Assembly (NCBI RefSeq): GCF_040111675.1
Contig: NZ_CP157794.1
Location: 2,873,501 to 2,937,500, forward strand
Origin: Salinarimonas sp.
GTDB taxonomy: Bacteria > Pseudomonadota > Alphaproteobacteria > Rhizobiales > Beijerinckiaceae
Length of the DNA: 64,000 nt
Direction of reading: 5' to 3'
Part shown: positions 9,576-17,836 of the stretch, piece after piece
How the letters are laid out: each line of letters begins with the position of its first letter
Position numbering within the stretch: the first letter of the stretch is position 1
Position numbers and translations under genes: made by a program
The notes under the pieces: generated by a model
Seen by the model: the letters and a program-made list of their open reading frames with translations, nothing else
Told to the model about the DNA's origin: nothing
Databases searched by the model: none

Positions 9576-10280
9576 ATGCCCCTCGACAAAGCCATCGCCG
9601 ACGCCCTCCACGCCGCCACCACCGCGACGCTGACCACCGTGCTCCTGAAGAAGGGCGTGCGCCGTTCCTGGATGCGCGGGCCGAAGGCCTGGTACAATGC
9701 GGGCGACCGCGTCGTGGGCGAGGCCTTCACGCTGCGCTTCGTGCCCATGCGCGAGGATCTCGCGACCCCCGAGAGCTGGGCCTCGCCCACCTCCACCCGC
9801 GCGGCCATCGAGGCGATGCCCGAGGGCGCGATCTGCGTCGCCGACGCCATGGGCGTCGAGGACGCCGGCATCTTCGGCGACATCCTGTGCGCGCGCATGC
9901 GCCGGAAGAACGTCAAAGCGCTCGTCACCGACGGGACGGTGCGCGACGGCGCGGGCGTGCACGGCACGGGCCTGCCGATCTGGTGCTCGGGCGTCGCGGC
10001 GCCCGCGTCCGTCGCCGGGCTCACCTTCGTCGGCTGGGAGCAGCCGATCGGCTGCGGCGGCGTCGCGATCTTCCCCGGCGACGTGATCGTCGCCGACGGC
10101 GACGGCGCGGTGGTGATCCCCAAGGCCATGGTCGAGGAGGTCGCCGTCGCCGCCGTCGAGCAGGAGCGGCTCGAGGCCTGGATCATGCGCGAGGTCGAGC
10201 GCGGCGTGCCGCTGCCGGGCCTCTATCCGCCCAACGCCGAGACCAGGGCGCGCTACGAGGCCGACACGACGCGCGGCTGA
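9576..10280 (+). CDS. RraA-family protein (ribonuclease regulator / HMG-aldolase fold)
   Basis: 234 residues with the RraA-like fold signatures: DAMGVEDAGIFGDILCARM, then VTDGTVRDGAGV (the metal and oxaloacetate site with conserved Arg/Asp), and a C-terminal FPGDVIVADGDGAVVIP block. The family includes true RNase E inhibitors, 4-hydroxy-4-methyl-2-oxoglutarate aldolases and oxaloacetate decarboxylases. Sequence alone does not separate them, but the aldolase/decarboxylase activity is the commoner one in members of this length. ATG 9576 (MPLDKAIAD). The ydcF-like gene follows 23 bp downstream on the same strand. Confidence 0.8.
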   Translation: MPLDKAIADALHAATTATLTTVLLKKGVRRSWMRGPKAWYNAGDRVVGEAFTLRFVPMREDLATPESWASPTSTRAAIEAMPEGAICVADAMGVEDAGIFGDILCARMRRKNVKALVTDGTVRDGAGVHGTGLPIWCSGVAAPASVAGLTFVGWEQPIGCGGVAIFPGDVIVADGDGAVVIPKAMVEEVAVAAVEQERLEAWIMREVERGVPLPGLYPPNAETRARYEADTTRG

Positions 10281-10303
10281 GGCCGGCCCGCCCGGAGCCG
10301 CCC

Positions 10304-11104
10304 ATGTTCTTCGTCCTCTCGAAGGTCGCCTGGTTCTTCCTCGCGCCCTCGAACCTGATGCTCGTCGCCCTCGTGGCCGGCCTCGCGCTCGGCGCGTGGG
10401 CGCGTGCGCGGCGGGTCGGGCTCGGGCTCGCCTGGGCGGCGGCGGCGGCGATGATCGTCTTCGGCTTCTCGCCGATCGCGACCTGGCTGCTCAACCCGCT
10501 GGAGACGCGCTTTCCGGCCTATGCCGGGAGCGACGCGCCGGTCGCCGGCATCGTCGTGCTGGGCGGGGCGATCCAGCAGGACGCGACGCTGGCGCTCGGC
10601 CAGCCGGTGGTCAACGAGGCGGGCGACCGCCTCCTCGCCGCCGCCGCGCTGGCGCGCACCTATCCGGAGGCGCCGCTCGTCCTGTCCGGCGGCAGCGCCC
10701 GCATCGTCGGCGCGGATGCGTTCACCGAGGCGCAGGGCATGGCGGAGGTGCTCGTCGCGCTGGGCGTTGCGCGCGAGCGGCTCGTGCTCGAGGACCGCTC
10801 GAAGAACACCTGGCAGAACGCGCTCTATTCCCGCGAGATCGCCGGGCCGCAGCCGGGCGAGACCTGGCTCCTCGTCACCTCCGCCTGGCACATGCCCCGC
10901 TCCATGGGCGTCTTCCGCCAGGCGGGCTTTCCGGCCACGCCCTATCCCGTGGATTACCGCGCCGTCGGCGGCGACGAGCTGGTCCGCCCGTTCCGGACCA
11001 TGTCCGACGGCCTGCGCCGGCTCGACGTCGCGGTGCGGGAATATGTCGGGCTCCTGGCCTACCGGCTGACCGGGCGCTCGGACGCGCTGTTTCCGGGGCC
11101 GTGA
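10304..11104 (+). CDS. YdcF/DUF218-family membrane protein
   Basis: 266 residues. Two hydrophobic helices (about 5-30 and 36-58) precede a DUF218 domain: GIVVLGGAI, then LVLSGGSARI, EDRSKNTWQNA and LLVTSAWHMPRSMGVF. This is the layout of ElyC/SanA/YdcF proteins of the inner membrane, some of which affect envelope assembly. The family's Asp/Glu/His cluster (DRSKNT and SAWHMPR) is present. ATG 10304 is chosen because it opens directly on the first hydrophobic helix. Substrate unknown. Confidence 0.8.
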   Translation: MFFVLSKVAWFFLAPSNLMLVALVAGLALGAWARARRVGLGLAWAAAAAMIVFGFSPIATWLLNPLETRFPAYAGSDAPVAGIVVLGGAIQQDATLALGQPVVNEAGDRLLAAAALARTYPEAPLVLSGGSARIVGADAFTEAQGMAEVLVALGVARERLVLEDRSKNTWQNALYSREIAGPQPGETWLLVTSAWHMPRSMGVFRQAGFPATPYPVDYRAVGGDELVRPFRTMSDGLRRLDVAVREYVGLLAYRLTGRSDALFPGP

Positions 11105-11142
11105 GCCTGCGCTAGGCGTAGAGCGTCGACCCTTTTCCTTCC

Positions 11143-11163
11143 TCTACAGGGAAGGAAAAAGGG
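11143..11163. repeat. Short fragment of the GGGAAGG palindromic repeat
   Basis: CTACAGGGAAGGA here repeats the right tip of the 7191-7379 element (near 7368-7380). It lies in the 69-bp gap between the convergent ydcF-like and DUF3253 genes. It is probably a decayed copy. The neighbouring GACCCTTTTTCC/GGAAAAAGGGTC inverted pair (about 11129-11165) could also act as a terminator. Confidence 0.4.
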
Positions 11164-11173
11164 TCGGCGCGTC

Positions 11174-11428
11174 TCACCCGCCCGGCAGCCCGATCCGGTA
11201 GACGCCCTTGAAGTCGTCCGGGTCCACCGGCCTCCCCTTGCGCAGGATCGCGACCTTGCCCTCCTTGGCGAGCCGCACCGCCGTGCGGCGCACGGGCTGC
11301 ATCAGCGGCCCCCAGCCGTCGGGATGGGGGCCGCCGATCGCGCGGGCCACTTCCGAGGGGCAGATCGTCTTGCCCGGCCCGCGCTCGGCCACGAGGGCGA
11401 GCATCGTCTCCTCGAGCGGATCCGCCAT
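11174..11428 (-). CDS. DUF3253 family protein
   Basis: 84 residues, soluble. The segments ERGPGKTICPSEVARAIG, GWGPLMQPVRRTAVRLA and RKGRPVDPDDFKGVYRI match the DUF3253 family, a small predicted winged-helix-like fold. It begins 3 bp after the thyA stop and is co-transcribed with thyA. Function is unknown; the fold suggests nucleic-acid binding, but nothing in the sequence demonstrates it. Confidence 0.8.
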   Translation of the reverse strand: MADPLEETMLALVAERGPGKTICPSEVARAIGGPHPDGWGPLMQPVRRTAVRLAKEGKVAILRKGRPVDPDDFKGVYRIGLPGG

Positions 11429-11431
11429 CGA

Positions 11432-12244
11432 TCAGACCGCGATCGGCGCGCGAATCGCCGGGTGGGGGTCGTAGCCCTCCACCGCGATGTCCTCGTAGCG
11501 GAAGGCGAAGAGGTCGGTGACGTTGGGGTTGAGCACGAGCCGCGGCAGGCGGCGCTCCTCGCGGGAGAGCTGCTCCTTCGCCTGCGCGAGGTGGTTCAGG
11601 TAGAGATGCGCGTCGCCGAACGTGTGCACGAAATCGCCGACGCCGAGCCCGGTCGCCTGCGCCACCATGTGGGTGAGGAGCGCGTAGCTCGCGATGTTGA
11701 AGGGCACGCCCAGGAAAACGTCGGCGGAGCGCTGGTAGAGCTGGCAGGAGAGCCGCCCGTCCGCGACGTAGAACTGGAACAGGCAATGGCAGGGCGCGAG
11801 CGCCATGGCCGGGAGGTCCGCCGGGTTCCAGGCGGAGACGACGAGCCGGCGCGAATCGGGGTTGCGGCGGATCTCGTCGACGACCCAGGAGATCTGGTCG
11901 ATGGTCTCGCCGCCGGGATTCTCCGGAGTGCCGGGCGCCGCCCAGGAGCGCCATTGCTTGCCGTAGACGGGCCCGAGCTCGCCCTCCGCGTCCGCCCACT
12001 CGTCCCAGATGGTGACGCCGTTCTCCTGGAGCGTGCGCACGTTGGTGTCGCCGGCGAGGAACCAGAGCAGCTCGTGCACGATCGAGCGGATGTGCAGCTT
12101 CTTCGTCGTGACGAGCGGGAAGCCCTCGCGAAGGTCGAAGCGCATCTGGTGGCCGAAGACGGAGCGCGTGCCGGTCCCGGTGCGGTCCGCCTTCTCGACA
12201 CCCTCGTCGAGGATGCGGCGGAGGAGATCGTGGTACTGGCGCAT
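11432..12244 (-). CDS. thyA: Thymidylate synthase
   Basis: 270 residues, close to the 264 of the E. coli enzyme. It methylates dUMP to dTMP using methylene-tetrahydrofolate. The phosphate-binding Arg lies in [12 protein letters not shown] (20-31), the catalytic Cys is C152 in [11 protein letters not shown], and [17 protein letters not shown] and the C-terminal PxI-type ending (IRAPIAV) are intact. The usual partner folA is not next to it; DUF3253 follows instead. ATG 12244 is the family start. Confidence 0.97.
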   Translation of the reverse strand: MRQYHDLLRRILDEGVEKADRTGTGTRSVFGHQMRFDLREGFPLVTTKKLHIRSIVHELLWFLAGDTNVRTLQENGVTIWDEWADAEGELGPVYGKQWRSWAAPGTPENPGGETIDQISWVVDEIRRNPDSRRLVVSAWNPADLPAMALAPCHCLFQFYVADGRLSCQLYQRSADVFLGVPFNIASYALLTHMVAQATGLGVGDFVHTFGDAHLYLNHLAQAKEQLSREERRLPRLVLNPNVTDLFAFRYEDIAVEGYDPHPAIRAPIAV

Positions 12245-12316
12245 GGCTCGTCGGCTCCGGTGGGCTCGCCCAGCATAACGCCGACGCGGCCCGGAGGCAG
12301 CGTCGGCGCGTGGTTT

Positions 12317-12394
12317 TCCCCAGGTGGTCGCGGGGGCCCTCCCCTCCGGGCCGCTTCGCGGCCCACCTCCCCTGCGGGGAGATGGCCCCGCCCG
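12317..12394. repeat. GC-rich hairpin cluster downstream of the multicopper oxidase gene
   Basis: Contains GGGCCGC-TTC-GCGGCCC (12348-12364) followed by CTCCCC-TG-CGGGGAG (about 12367-12382), plus GC-rich flanks. It lies in the 150-bp gap after the oxidase stop codon (minus strand) and ahead of thyA. It looks like another dispersed palindromic repeat and may also serve as the oxidase terminator, although no T-run is seen. Confidence 0.5.
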
Positions 12395-14368
12395 TCAATG
12401 CGCGCCGTGCGCCCCCGCGGAGGCCGTGCCCGCCGCGTTGGGCAGGACGATCGAGACGTTCTGCATCATGCCCTGGTCCTCGTGGTCGAGGATGTGGCAG
12501 TGGAGCACGAACTCGCCGATATAGCGCTGGTAGCGGGTGCGGATCACGACCTTGTAGGCCGGCTTGACGAACAGCGTGTCCCTCCAGACGCCCTTGAGGC
12601 CGGCATATTGCGGGTCGTCCGCCTCGCCCGTCTCGCTGACGTCGACGCCTTGCGGGTTCAGGATCTCCACGATCTGGAACGGATTGACGTGGATGTGGAA
12701 GGGATGGCCCGCGGCGGGGTTCGTCCCCGAGGTGAGCGTCCACTCGTCGACGCCGCCGAGGACGAGCGTCCGGTCGATCCGGTTCGGGTCGTAGGCCTGG
12801 CCGTCGATCAGGAAGCCGACGGGTGTCGTGCTCACGTCGATGGAGAAGGCGAGCGACTGCGTCCCCGTCACCTCGTCGGCCGTGATGGTCGGGTGCGGCA
12901 CGAACTTCGTCAGCTTCAGCCCGTCCTGGATGTCGGCGACGACGGTCGCGACCACGTCCGCCGGCATGGTGCGCTCGGCCGCCGCGGTGAGCGTCTCGGC
13001 GACGGAGGCCGCGAGGTCGGCGACCGCGACCGTCTCGCCCGCGCCGACGGAGACGTCGCCGAGATAGCGCCGGCTCTCGACGTCGCCCGAGACCGTGGTG
13101 GTGGCGGGTGCGGAGGCGTCGATGACGCAATACTCGCCCTCTTCCGGGAAGACGACCAGCAGGTCCGTGCGGTAGCCCGGCTGCAGGACGCTCACGGTCC
13201 GCTCGTCGAGCGCTGCGCGGGTGAGCCCGTCCTCGGCGAGCGCGAAGGCCGGCAGCGGCTCGCCGGGGCAGTTCTCGGCGATCCAGGCGTCCGGATCGGC
13301 CGCGCTCGCGAAATCGCCGGCGCCGGCGCGCTTCTCGCGGAACATCAGGCTCACCGTGTCGCGGATGCCGGCATGGGCGATGCGCCAGCGCTCGAGCCGT
13401 CCCGCCACCGCGCCGGGGAAGGTCGGCAGGATCTCGCCGTTGATCGAGGTGTAGCGGCCGGACGCGCCCCAGTCGCCGGGAGAGAAATTGTCGTAGGTCT
13501 CGATGACGCCGACCTGGCCCGGGTCGCAGCGATAGGTGCCGTCGGGATTGGTCTCGAGGGTCCCGTTCGCGTCGTAGCAGGCGTACTGGTTCTGCTGGAG
13601 CAGCACGAGGCGCTCCTCGACCTCCGCGCCGGCGAGCAGCGTGTCGACGTCGCCGTTGGTGTCGGGCGTCGGCAGGCGGTCCCCGCGGATGACGATGAAG
13701 CCCGCCATGCCGGAGGAGACCTGCAGCGCCACGCCGCCGTGCAGGTGCGGGTGATACCAGAACGTGCCCGCCGGATGGTCGGCCGGGATGTTCCACTCGT
13801 ACTGGAAGCTCACGCCCGGCTCGATCGAGATCAGCACGTTGTCGCTGTTGCCGGTCGGGCTGACCCAGAGCCCGTGCGAATGCAGGTTCGTGCGGTTGAA
13901 GCAGTGCGGGACGTTGATGTTGCCGTGCGAGGGGCAGTTCTGGTTCGTCTCCGGCAGCTCGTTGTGGAGCGTGACGCGGACCGTCTCGCCGGGCGCGGTC
14001 TCGATGGTGGGGCCGACATAGCGGAAATCGGCGTCCGCCGCGGGATCGGCCCGCACGTCCTGGTAGGCGCGCAGGTTCACCGTGTCGTTCGTGCCCGTCG
14101 CCGGGTTGAAGATCGCGCCCTCGACGTAGCGGATGGCGAGATCGAGCACGGCCTCGCCCTGCGGGATGCCGGGCGTCGGCGTGGGCGGCGCGGCGAGGAA
14201 AGGCTGGAGAGCCGCCGGCGGGGGTCCGGAGCGCAGCATCTGCGCCGTCGGCGGCGGCTCGACCAGGCGCTGGGCCTGCGCCTGCGCCGCCGGAGCGGCG
14301 AGAAGCGCCGCGGCCGCGCCGACGGCGAGACCCGCCGCGCGTGCTCGAAGGATCGATCGATGGTTCAT
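12395..14368 (-). CDS. Exported multicopper oxidase
   Basis: 657 residues, long for the family because of inserts in the middle. A signal peptide with an AQAQA-type cleavage region covers about residues 1-31. The four copper-ligand blocks are complete: NLHSHG, FWYHPHLHGG, HPFHIHVNP and LHCHILDHEDQGMM, which give the type 1 and type 2/3 centres with Met as the T1 axial ligand. The second and third cupredoxin domains carry a long loop. The protein ends in a His/Ala-rich tail (GAHGAH). A periplasmic cuprous, ferroxidase or phenol-oxidising role is typical; the substrate cannot be told. No copper-resistance genes adjoin it. Confidence 0.9.
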   Translation of the reverse strand: MNHRSILRARAAGLAVGAAAALLAAPAAQAQAQRLVEPPPTAQMLRSGPPPAALQPFLAAPPTPTPGIPQGEAVLDLAIRYVEGAIFNPATGTNDTVNLRAYQDVRADPAADADFRYVGPTIETAPGETVRVTLHNELPETNQNCPSHGNINVPHCFNRTNLHSHGLWVSPTGNSDNVLISIEPGVSFQYEWNIPADHPAGTFWYHPHLHGGVALQVSSGMAGFIVIRGDRLPTPDTNGDVDTLLAGAEVEERLVLLQQNQYACYDANGTLETNPDGTYRCDPGQVGVIETYDNFSPGDWGASGRYTSINGEILPTFPGAVAGRLERWRIAHAGIRDTVSLMFREKRAGAGDFASAADPDAWIAENCPGEPLPAFALAEDGLTRAALDERTVSVLQPGYRTDLLVVFPEEGEYCVIDASAPATTTVSGDVESRRYLGDVSVGAGETVAVADLAASVAETLTAAAERTMPADVVATVVADIQDGLKLTKFVPHPTITADEVTGTQSLAFSIDVSTTPVGFLIDGQAYDPNRIDRTLVLGGVDEWTLTSGTNPAAGHPFHIHVNPFQIVEILNPQGVDVSETGEADDPQYAGLKGVWRDTLFVKPAYKVVIRTRYQRYIGEFVLHCHILDHEDQGMMQNVSIVLPNAAGTASAGAHGAH

Positions 14369-14509
14369 GGCCCCCTCCCGTGGCGGTCGCGGGCGAATCG
14401 ACCGCGAACCCTGGATGCTCGTTTGCCGAGCTTGCGCGGACCTGTTCCCGCTGGCAACCCTGAGATGAGGCCAGCCGAAATCCCGAAGCCGTGGACGCCG
14501 GCGGCCGGA

Positions 14510-14690
14510 TCAGACCCCGAAGAACGCCGCCATCGCCTGCACCTGCCCGTCCAGCATCGGTGCGCCCGCGTGCGGAACGCAGCCCCGCGCCGCCGCGACG
14601 GACAGGAGCGCGGAGGGCGTCATCACCACGTCCGCCACGATCGCGCCGGGGGCCTGCGTCCCGGGGTGCGCCGGATCCGCGCCGCCACGG
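14510..14690 (-). pseudogene. aroE: Remnant of shikimate dehydrogenase 3' end
   Basis: Minus-strand reading up to the TGA at 14510-14512 gives GAIVADVVMTPSALLSVAAA followed by RGC, then GAPMLDGQVQAMAAFFGV. These are the C-terminal blocks of AroE/YdiB-type shikimate or quinate dehydrogenases: the VVMTP segment, then ML.GQ and a final FFG. Only about 45-60 codons survive. The sequence before them is out of family, and a start codon and NADP-binding domain are missing. I read it as the decayed tail of a gene lost by deletion. Confidence 0.7.
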
Positions 14691-14705
14691 TTAACGCGGG
14701 CTTTA
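14691..14705. promoter_or_regulatory. CtrA-like box upstream of the DUF2336 gene
   Basis: TTAA-N7-TTTA at 14691-14705, seven of eight positions of the alphaproteobacterial CtrA consensus TTAA-N7-TTAA. It is 59 bp upstream of the start at 14764. A TTAA at 14716-14719 lies nearby. Such A/T words are rare in this GC-rich DNA, which supports it, but binding is not shown. Confidence 0.35.
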
Positions 14706-14763
14706 CGCGGACGGCTTAATCGTAGGCGTCCCGCAGCGTATCCGCGATCCCGGCACCGCGTCC

Positions 14764-15888
14764 ATGACCCCGCCCCCTCCGCCCCTCGACGAGGACCTGG
14801 CCCGGCTTTCCGCGCTCGCGCGGGAGGGCGGGGCGGTCGCCCCCGTGGTCCTGCGCGTGCAGGCCGACCTCTTCGCCGCCTCCCGCCGGCGCGAGGCGGA
14901 GGCCGCCGCCTTCGGCGAGCTCGCCGTGCGGCTCCTGCCGCAGGTCGATGCGGACACGGCGGCGCACGTGGCGCGACGCGTGGCGGCGCTGCCGGAGACG
15001 CCGCCGGCCGTGCTCGCGACGCTCTACGCCCGCGGCGGCGAGGCGGCGCGGCGCGTCGCGGCGCTCGCGCCCGCGAGCCTGTCTGACACGGACCGGCCGG
15101 AGCCGCTGGTGGCGTTGGCCCGCGCCCGCCGGAACGATCTCGCGCTCGACGAGATCGCGCGGCTGCTCGCCCGCGACGACCCGGCCATCGACCGCGCGCT
15201 CGCCGAGAACCCGGCCGCGCCGCTCCAGGGCCGCGCCCGCGCCGACCTGGTCGCGCGCGCCCGCACGCGCGCCTCTCTCGCCCGCGCCCTGCTCGATCGG
15301 GGCGACCTGCCGCCGGACGAGGCGGCGAGCCTCTACGTTCATGCCGACGAGGCGCGGCGCGCGAGCCTGCTCCTCGCCCTCGCGACGGCGCCGCGCCCCG
15401 CGAGCCGGCCCGTCTCCCGGCCCCGTCCCACGCCGGAGATCGTCGCCGGCCTGATCGAGGCGGCGGACCGGGGCGACCGCGCCACCTTCGGCTCGCGCCT
15501 CGCCGCGGCGCTCGGCCTCGCGGCGACGCCCGCCTGGCGCTTCGAGGATCCCGAGCGCCACGACGTCCTCGCCCTCGCGCTCCTCGCCGCCGGCCTGCGC
15601 GAGGAGGAGGCGATCCGCATCTTCCTGACGCTGCACCCGGCGATCGCCCGCTCGGTGCCCGTGGTCTTCCGCCTCGTGTCGCTGTTCCGGGGCGCGCCGC
15701 GCTCGGTGGCGGCGCGTCTCGTCGAGGCGCTCCACGACGTCGCCATCGGCGCCCGCCGCGCCGGCCGGCACGTGCCGGCGCTGGCCCCCGACCCGCGCGA
15801 GCGCGCGGGCGCGCGCGTCTTCTCGACCCTCCTTCCCGAACGCCGCGAACAGACGACGCCACCGAGCCGCACCGCTTCGGAGGCTTGA
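14764..15888 (+). CDS. DUF2336 domain protein
   Basis: 374 residues, almost entirely helical, very rich in Ala, Arg and Leu. The N-terminal half (FGELAVRLLPQVDADTAAHVARRVA, and so on) resembles the DUF2336 family of alphaproteobacteria, whose HEAT-like helices are of unknown function. No signal peptide or membrane span. It stands alone, behind a possible CtrA box, which would fit a cell-cycle or motility link but is not evidence of one. Family assignment from composition and helix pattern, so moderate. Confidence 0.6.
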   Translation: MTPPPPPLDEDLARLSALAREGGAVAPVVLRVQADLFAASRRREAEAAAFGELAVRLLPQVDADTAAHVARRVAALPETPPAVLATLYARGGEAARRVAALAPASLSDTDRPEPLVALARARRNDLALDEIARLLARDDPAIDRALAENPAAPLQGRARADLVARARTRASLARALLDRGDLPPDEAASLYVHADEARRASLLLALATAPRPASRPVSRPRPTPEIVAGLIEAADRGDRATFGSRLAAALGLAATPAWRFEDPERHDVLALALLAAGLREEEAIRIFLTLHPAIARSVPVVFRLVSLFRGAPRSVAARLVEALHDVAIGARRAGRHVPALAPDPRERAGARVFSTLLPERREQTTPPSRTASEA

Positions 15889-16000
15889 GCTCGCGCTTGG
15901 GATCGTATTCCTTTAGCTTTGATCAAATCTCGGAGCTGTCTCACTTCGAGAAACTGCCGAGCTGATCTTGGAAGAAGCCTATCTATTCATATCGAAGTGA

Positions 16001-16025
16001 GGAACCGTTGAGCGCGTTGCGTGTT
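16001..16025 (+). promoter_or_regulatory. Possible EcfG (general stress) promoter for the PRC-barrel gene
   Basis: GGAAC (16001-16005), 16-base spacer, TGTT (16022-16025). The alphaproteobacterial EcfG consensus is GGAAC-N16/17-CGTT, so one base differs. It is placed 42 bp ahead of the ATG at 16068, giving a short leader with GAAAGGA. Exported PRC-barrel proteins are common members of this stress regulon. Confidence 0.5.
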
Positions 16026-16067
16026 TGCAGGGCAGCCAATCCGGCAGACACGAAAGGATGCCCAGCG

Positions 16068-17501
16068 ATGAAACGCATGTTCCTCGCTGCGCTCGTGGGC
16101 TCGACCGCGCTCGCGCCCGCAGCGCTCATGGCCCAGGACCAGCAGAACCAGCAGAACCAGCAGGGCCAGCAGCAGCAGATGATGCAGGCCCAGCAGAACC
16201 AGCAGGGTCAGCAGGGCCAGATGCAGAGCCAGGAGGCCCGCGTCACCGCCCAGCAGATGCGCGGACAGCCGCTGATCGGCGCCAACGGCAATCGAATCGG
16301 CACCGTCGAGCAGATCGTCATCGGTCGCTCGGGCCAGAGCTACGCCGTGGTGCAGGTGCAGGGCGGCCAGAACCGTCTCCTGCCGACGCAGGCCATCGTG
16401 CTGCGTGACGGGCGTCTCTACGTCCAGGACATCACGCGCCAGCAGGTCGCCGAGCTTCGTTCCGCGACCGAGGCCGAGGGCGGCCAGTTCGAGGAGGCCA
16501 CGGGCGAGCAGGTTCTCGTGCTGGCCATGGAGACCGAGACGCAGATGCAGGGTCAGCGCACCCAGCAGCAGACGGCCCAGGCCGAGGGCGCCGAGATCGT
16601 CGTCGAGCGCACGGCGCCGCGCCTGCGCATCGAGCAGCCCACTCCGCAGGTTCTGGTCGACCCGGCCGAGCCCGAGGTGACGGTTCGCCAGCAGAACCCG
16701 CAGATCATCGTCCGTCAGGCCCCGCCGACGGTGACGATCAACCAGCCGCAGCCCGAGATCATCGTGCGCATGCCCGAGCCGCAGGTCGACGTGGCGCAGG
16801 GCCAGCCCGACGTCATGGTGCGCCAGGGCGAGCCGCAGGTGCAGGTCGAGCAGCCGCAGCAGCAGGCCGCCGTGGCCGTGCAGCAGTCCCAGGCCGAGGT
16901 GCAGATCCAGGAGGATCAGCAGCGGGCGGCCGTCGCGATCTCCCGCGCCCGTCCGGAGGTGACCTTCGAGCGCACCGGCGAGGCGCAGGTCGAGTTCATG
17001 CAGGAGCAGGGCCAGCCGACGGTCCGCTACGAGCGCATGCAGACCGCGCAGCAGGACCAGCAGCAGCAGATGCAGGCCCAGCAGGAGCAGCAGCAGGCCC
17101 AGGCCGGTGACGGCATGGACCGCGCGCGCCAGATGCTGGTCGAGGAAGGCGAGGTCGAGGCCACGGGCGCGCTCAACGCCCAGACCCGCAACGTCGCCAT
17201 CACCGAGCTCGAGGGCCAGACGGTCTACAACTATCGTGGCCAGGAGCTCGGCGACATCGAGCGCGTCGTCGCCACGCCCAACGACGAGTTCCTCGTCGTG
17301 ATCGGCGCCGGCGGCTTCCTCGGCATGGCCGAGGAGGAGGTCGCGCTTCCGCTGCAGCGTCTGTCGCTGCGCGGCGACCAGCTGATGATCCGCGGCGTCA
17401 CCGAGTCCGATCTCGAGGGCATGCAGGATTACGAGACCCGTTATCCGCAGGCCCAGGAGCTCGGCGCCGGCGAAGAGGTCGACGTCGTGATCGAGGAGTA
17501 A
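16068..17501 (+). CDS. Exported PRC-barrel protein with nonapeptide-type repeats
   Basis: 477 residues. Signal peptide at 1-22 (ending LMA), then a Gln-rich linker, a first PRC-barrel (about 62-140: GQPLIGANGNRIGTVEQIV), a repeat region (about 175-325) and a second PRC-barrel (about 372-455: GQTVYNYRGQELGDIERVV). The repeat region has roughly a dozen 9-11-residue units of the type xQxxPxVxV, alternating hydrophobic residues as in a beta-rich rod. A short acidic tail ends the protein. Periplasmic, role unknown; the promoter suggests stress. ATG 16068 is chosen over 16008 because it starts the signal peptide directly. Confidence 0.8.
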   Translation: MKRMFLAALVGSTALAPAALMAQDQQNQQNQQGQQQQMMQAQQNQQGQQGQMQSQEARVTAQQMRGQPLIGANGNRIGTVEQIVIGRSGQSYAVVQVQGGQNRLLPTQAIVLRDGRLYVQDITRQQVAELRSATEAEGGQFEEATGEQVLVLAMETETQMQGQRTQQQTAQAEGAEIVVERTAPRLRIEQPTPQVLVDPAEPEVTVRQQNPQIIVRQAPPTVTINQPQPEIIVRMPEPQVDVAQGQPDVMVRQGEPQVQVEQPQQQAAVAVQQSQAEVQIQEDQQRAAVAISRARPEVTFERTGEAQVEFMQEQGQPTVRYERMQTAQQDQQQQMQAQQEQQQAQAGDGMDRARQMLVEEGEVEATGALNAQTRNVAITELEGQTVYNYRGQELGDIERVVATPNDEFLVVIGAGGFLGMAEEEVALPLQRLSLRGDQLMIRGVTESDLEGMQDYETRYPQAQELGAGEEVDVVIEE

Positions 17502-17526
17502 GGCTCCTCGCCACAGGCTGAAGACG

Positions 17527-17556
17527 GCCGGCGGTCCTTCGGGACCGCCGGCTTTT
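17527..17556 (+). terminator. Rho-independent terminator after the PRC-barrel gene
   Basis: Perfect 11-bp stem GCCGGCGGTCC (17527-17537), UUCG tetraloop, mirror arm 17542-17552, then TTTT. It is 26 bp after the stop codon. The UUCG loop makes it very stable. Confidence 0.93.
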
Positions 17557-17625
17557 CTTCGTGCTCTCATCTGAGAGCGACACACCTTTTAGTCGATAAC
17601 GAGGCGAGCTCACGGCGCTCACCTG

Positions 17626-17804
17626 TGTCATCCCGAGCGCCGAACGGCGACCCGGGACCCATACCCGCCGACGCTGCTTTCGCGGCTTTCAGGCCGCGTC
17701 GCACGGCATCGATGCATCGACCGTCGCGCGACGAGCGTGACATGCGCGCTCGACCCGATGTCGAGCGTATGGGTCCCGGGTCCGCTTCGCGGCCCGGGAT
17801 GACA
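17626..17804. repeat. Second palindromic repeat element, about 180 bp
   Basis: Outer arms: 17626-17663 (TGTCATCCCG ... CCCGGGACCCATA) and 17768-17804 (TATGGGTCCCGGG ... CCCGGGATGACA). The arms match over about 30 of 37 positions and are separated by 104 bp containing smaller inverted pairs (GCGCGACGAGCG / CGCTCG). It is not related to the 7191-7379 element. The GTCATCCCGGG / CCCGGGATGAC tips are typical of dispersed palindromes in alphaproteobacteria. A mobile, transposase-less (MITE-like) origin is likely. Confidence 0.7.
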
Positions 17805-17836
17805 AGGTTGGAAACAGCTGACAAGTCTTCGCGCTC

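Larger units (their letters stand above)
14369..14763. other. Intergenic region with aroE remnant and CtrA-like box
   Basis: 395 bp between the divergent oxidase and DUF2336 genes. It holds the decayed 3' end of a shikimate dehydrogenase gene (about 14510-14690) and a CtrA-like box (14691-14705), both listed separately. The 140 bp next to the oxidase start shows no clear promoter motif. Confidence 0.6.
17502..17836. other. Non-coding gap with terminator and palindromic repeat
   Basis: 335 bp between convergent genes. It holds a textbook terminator (17527-17556), a small palindrome GCTCTCA-TC-TGAGAGC (about 17563-17578) and the 17626-17804 repeat element. No coding signal. Confidence 0.6.
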
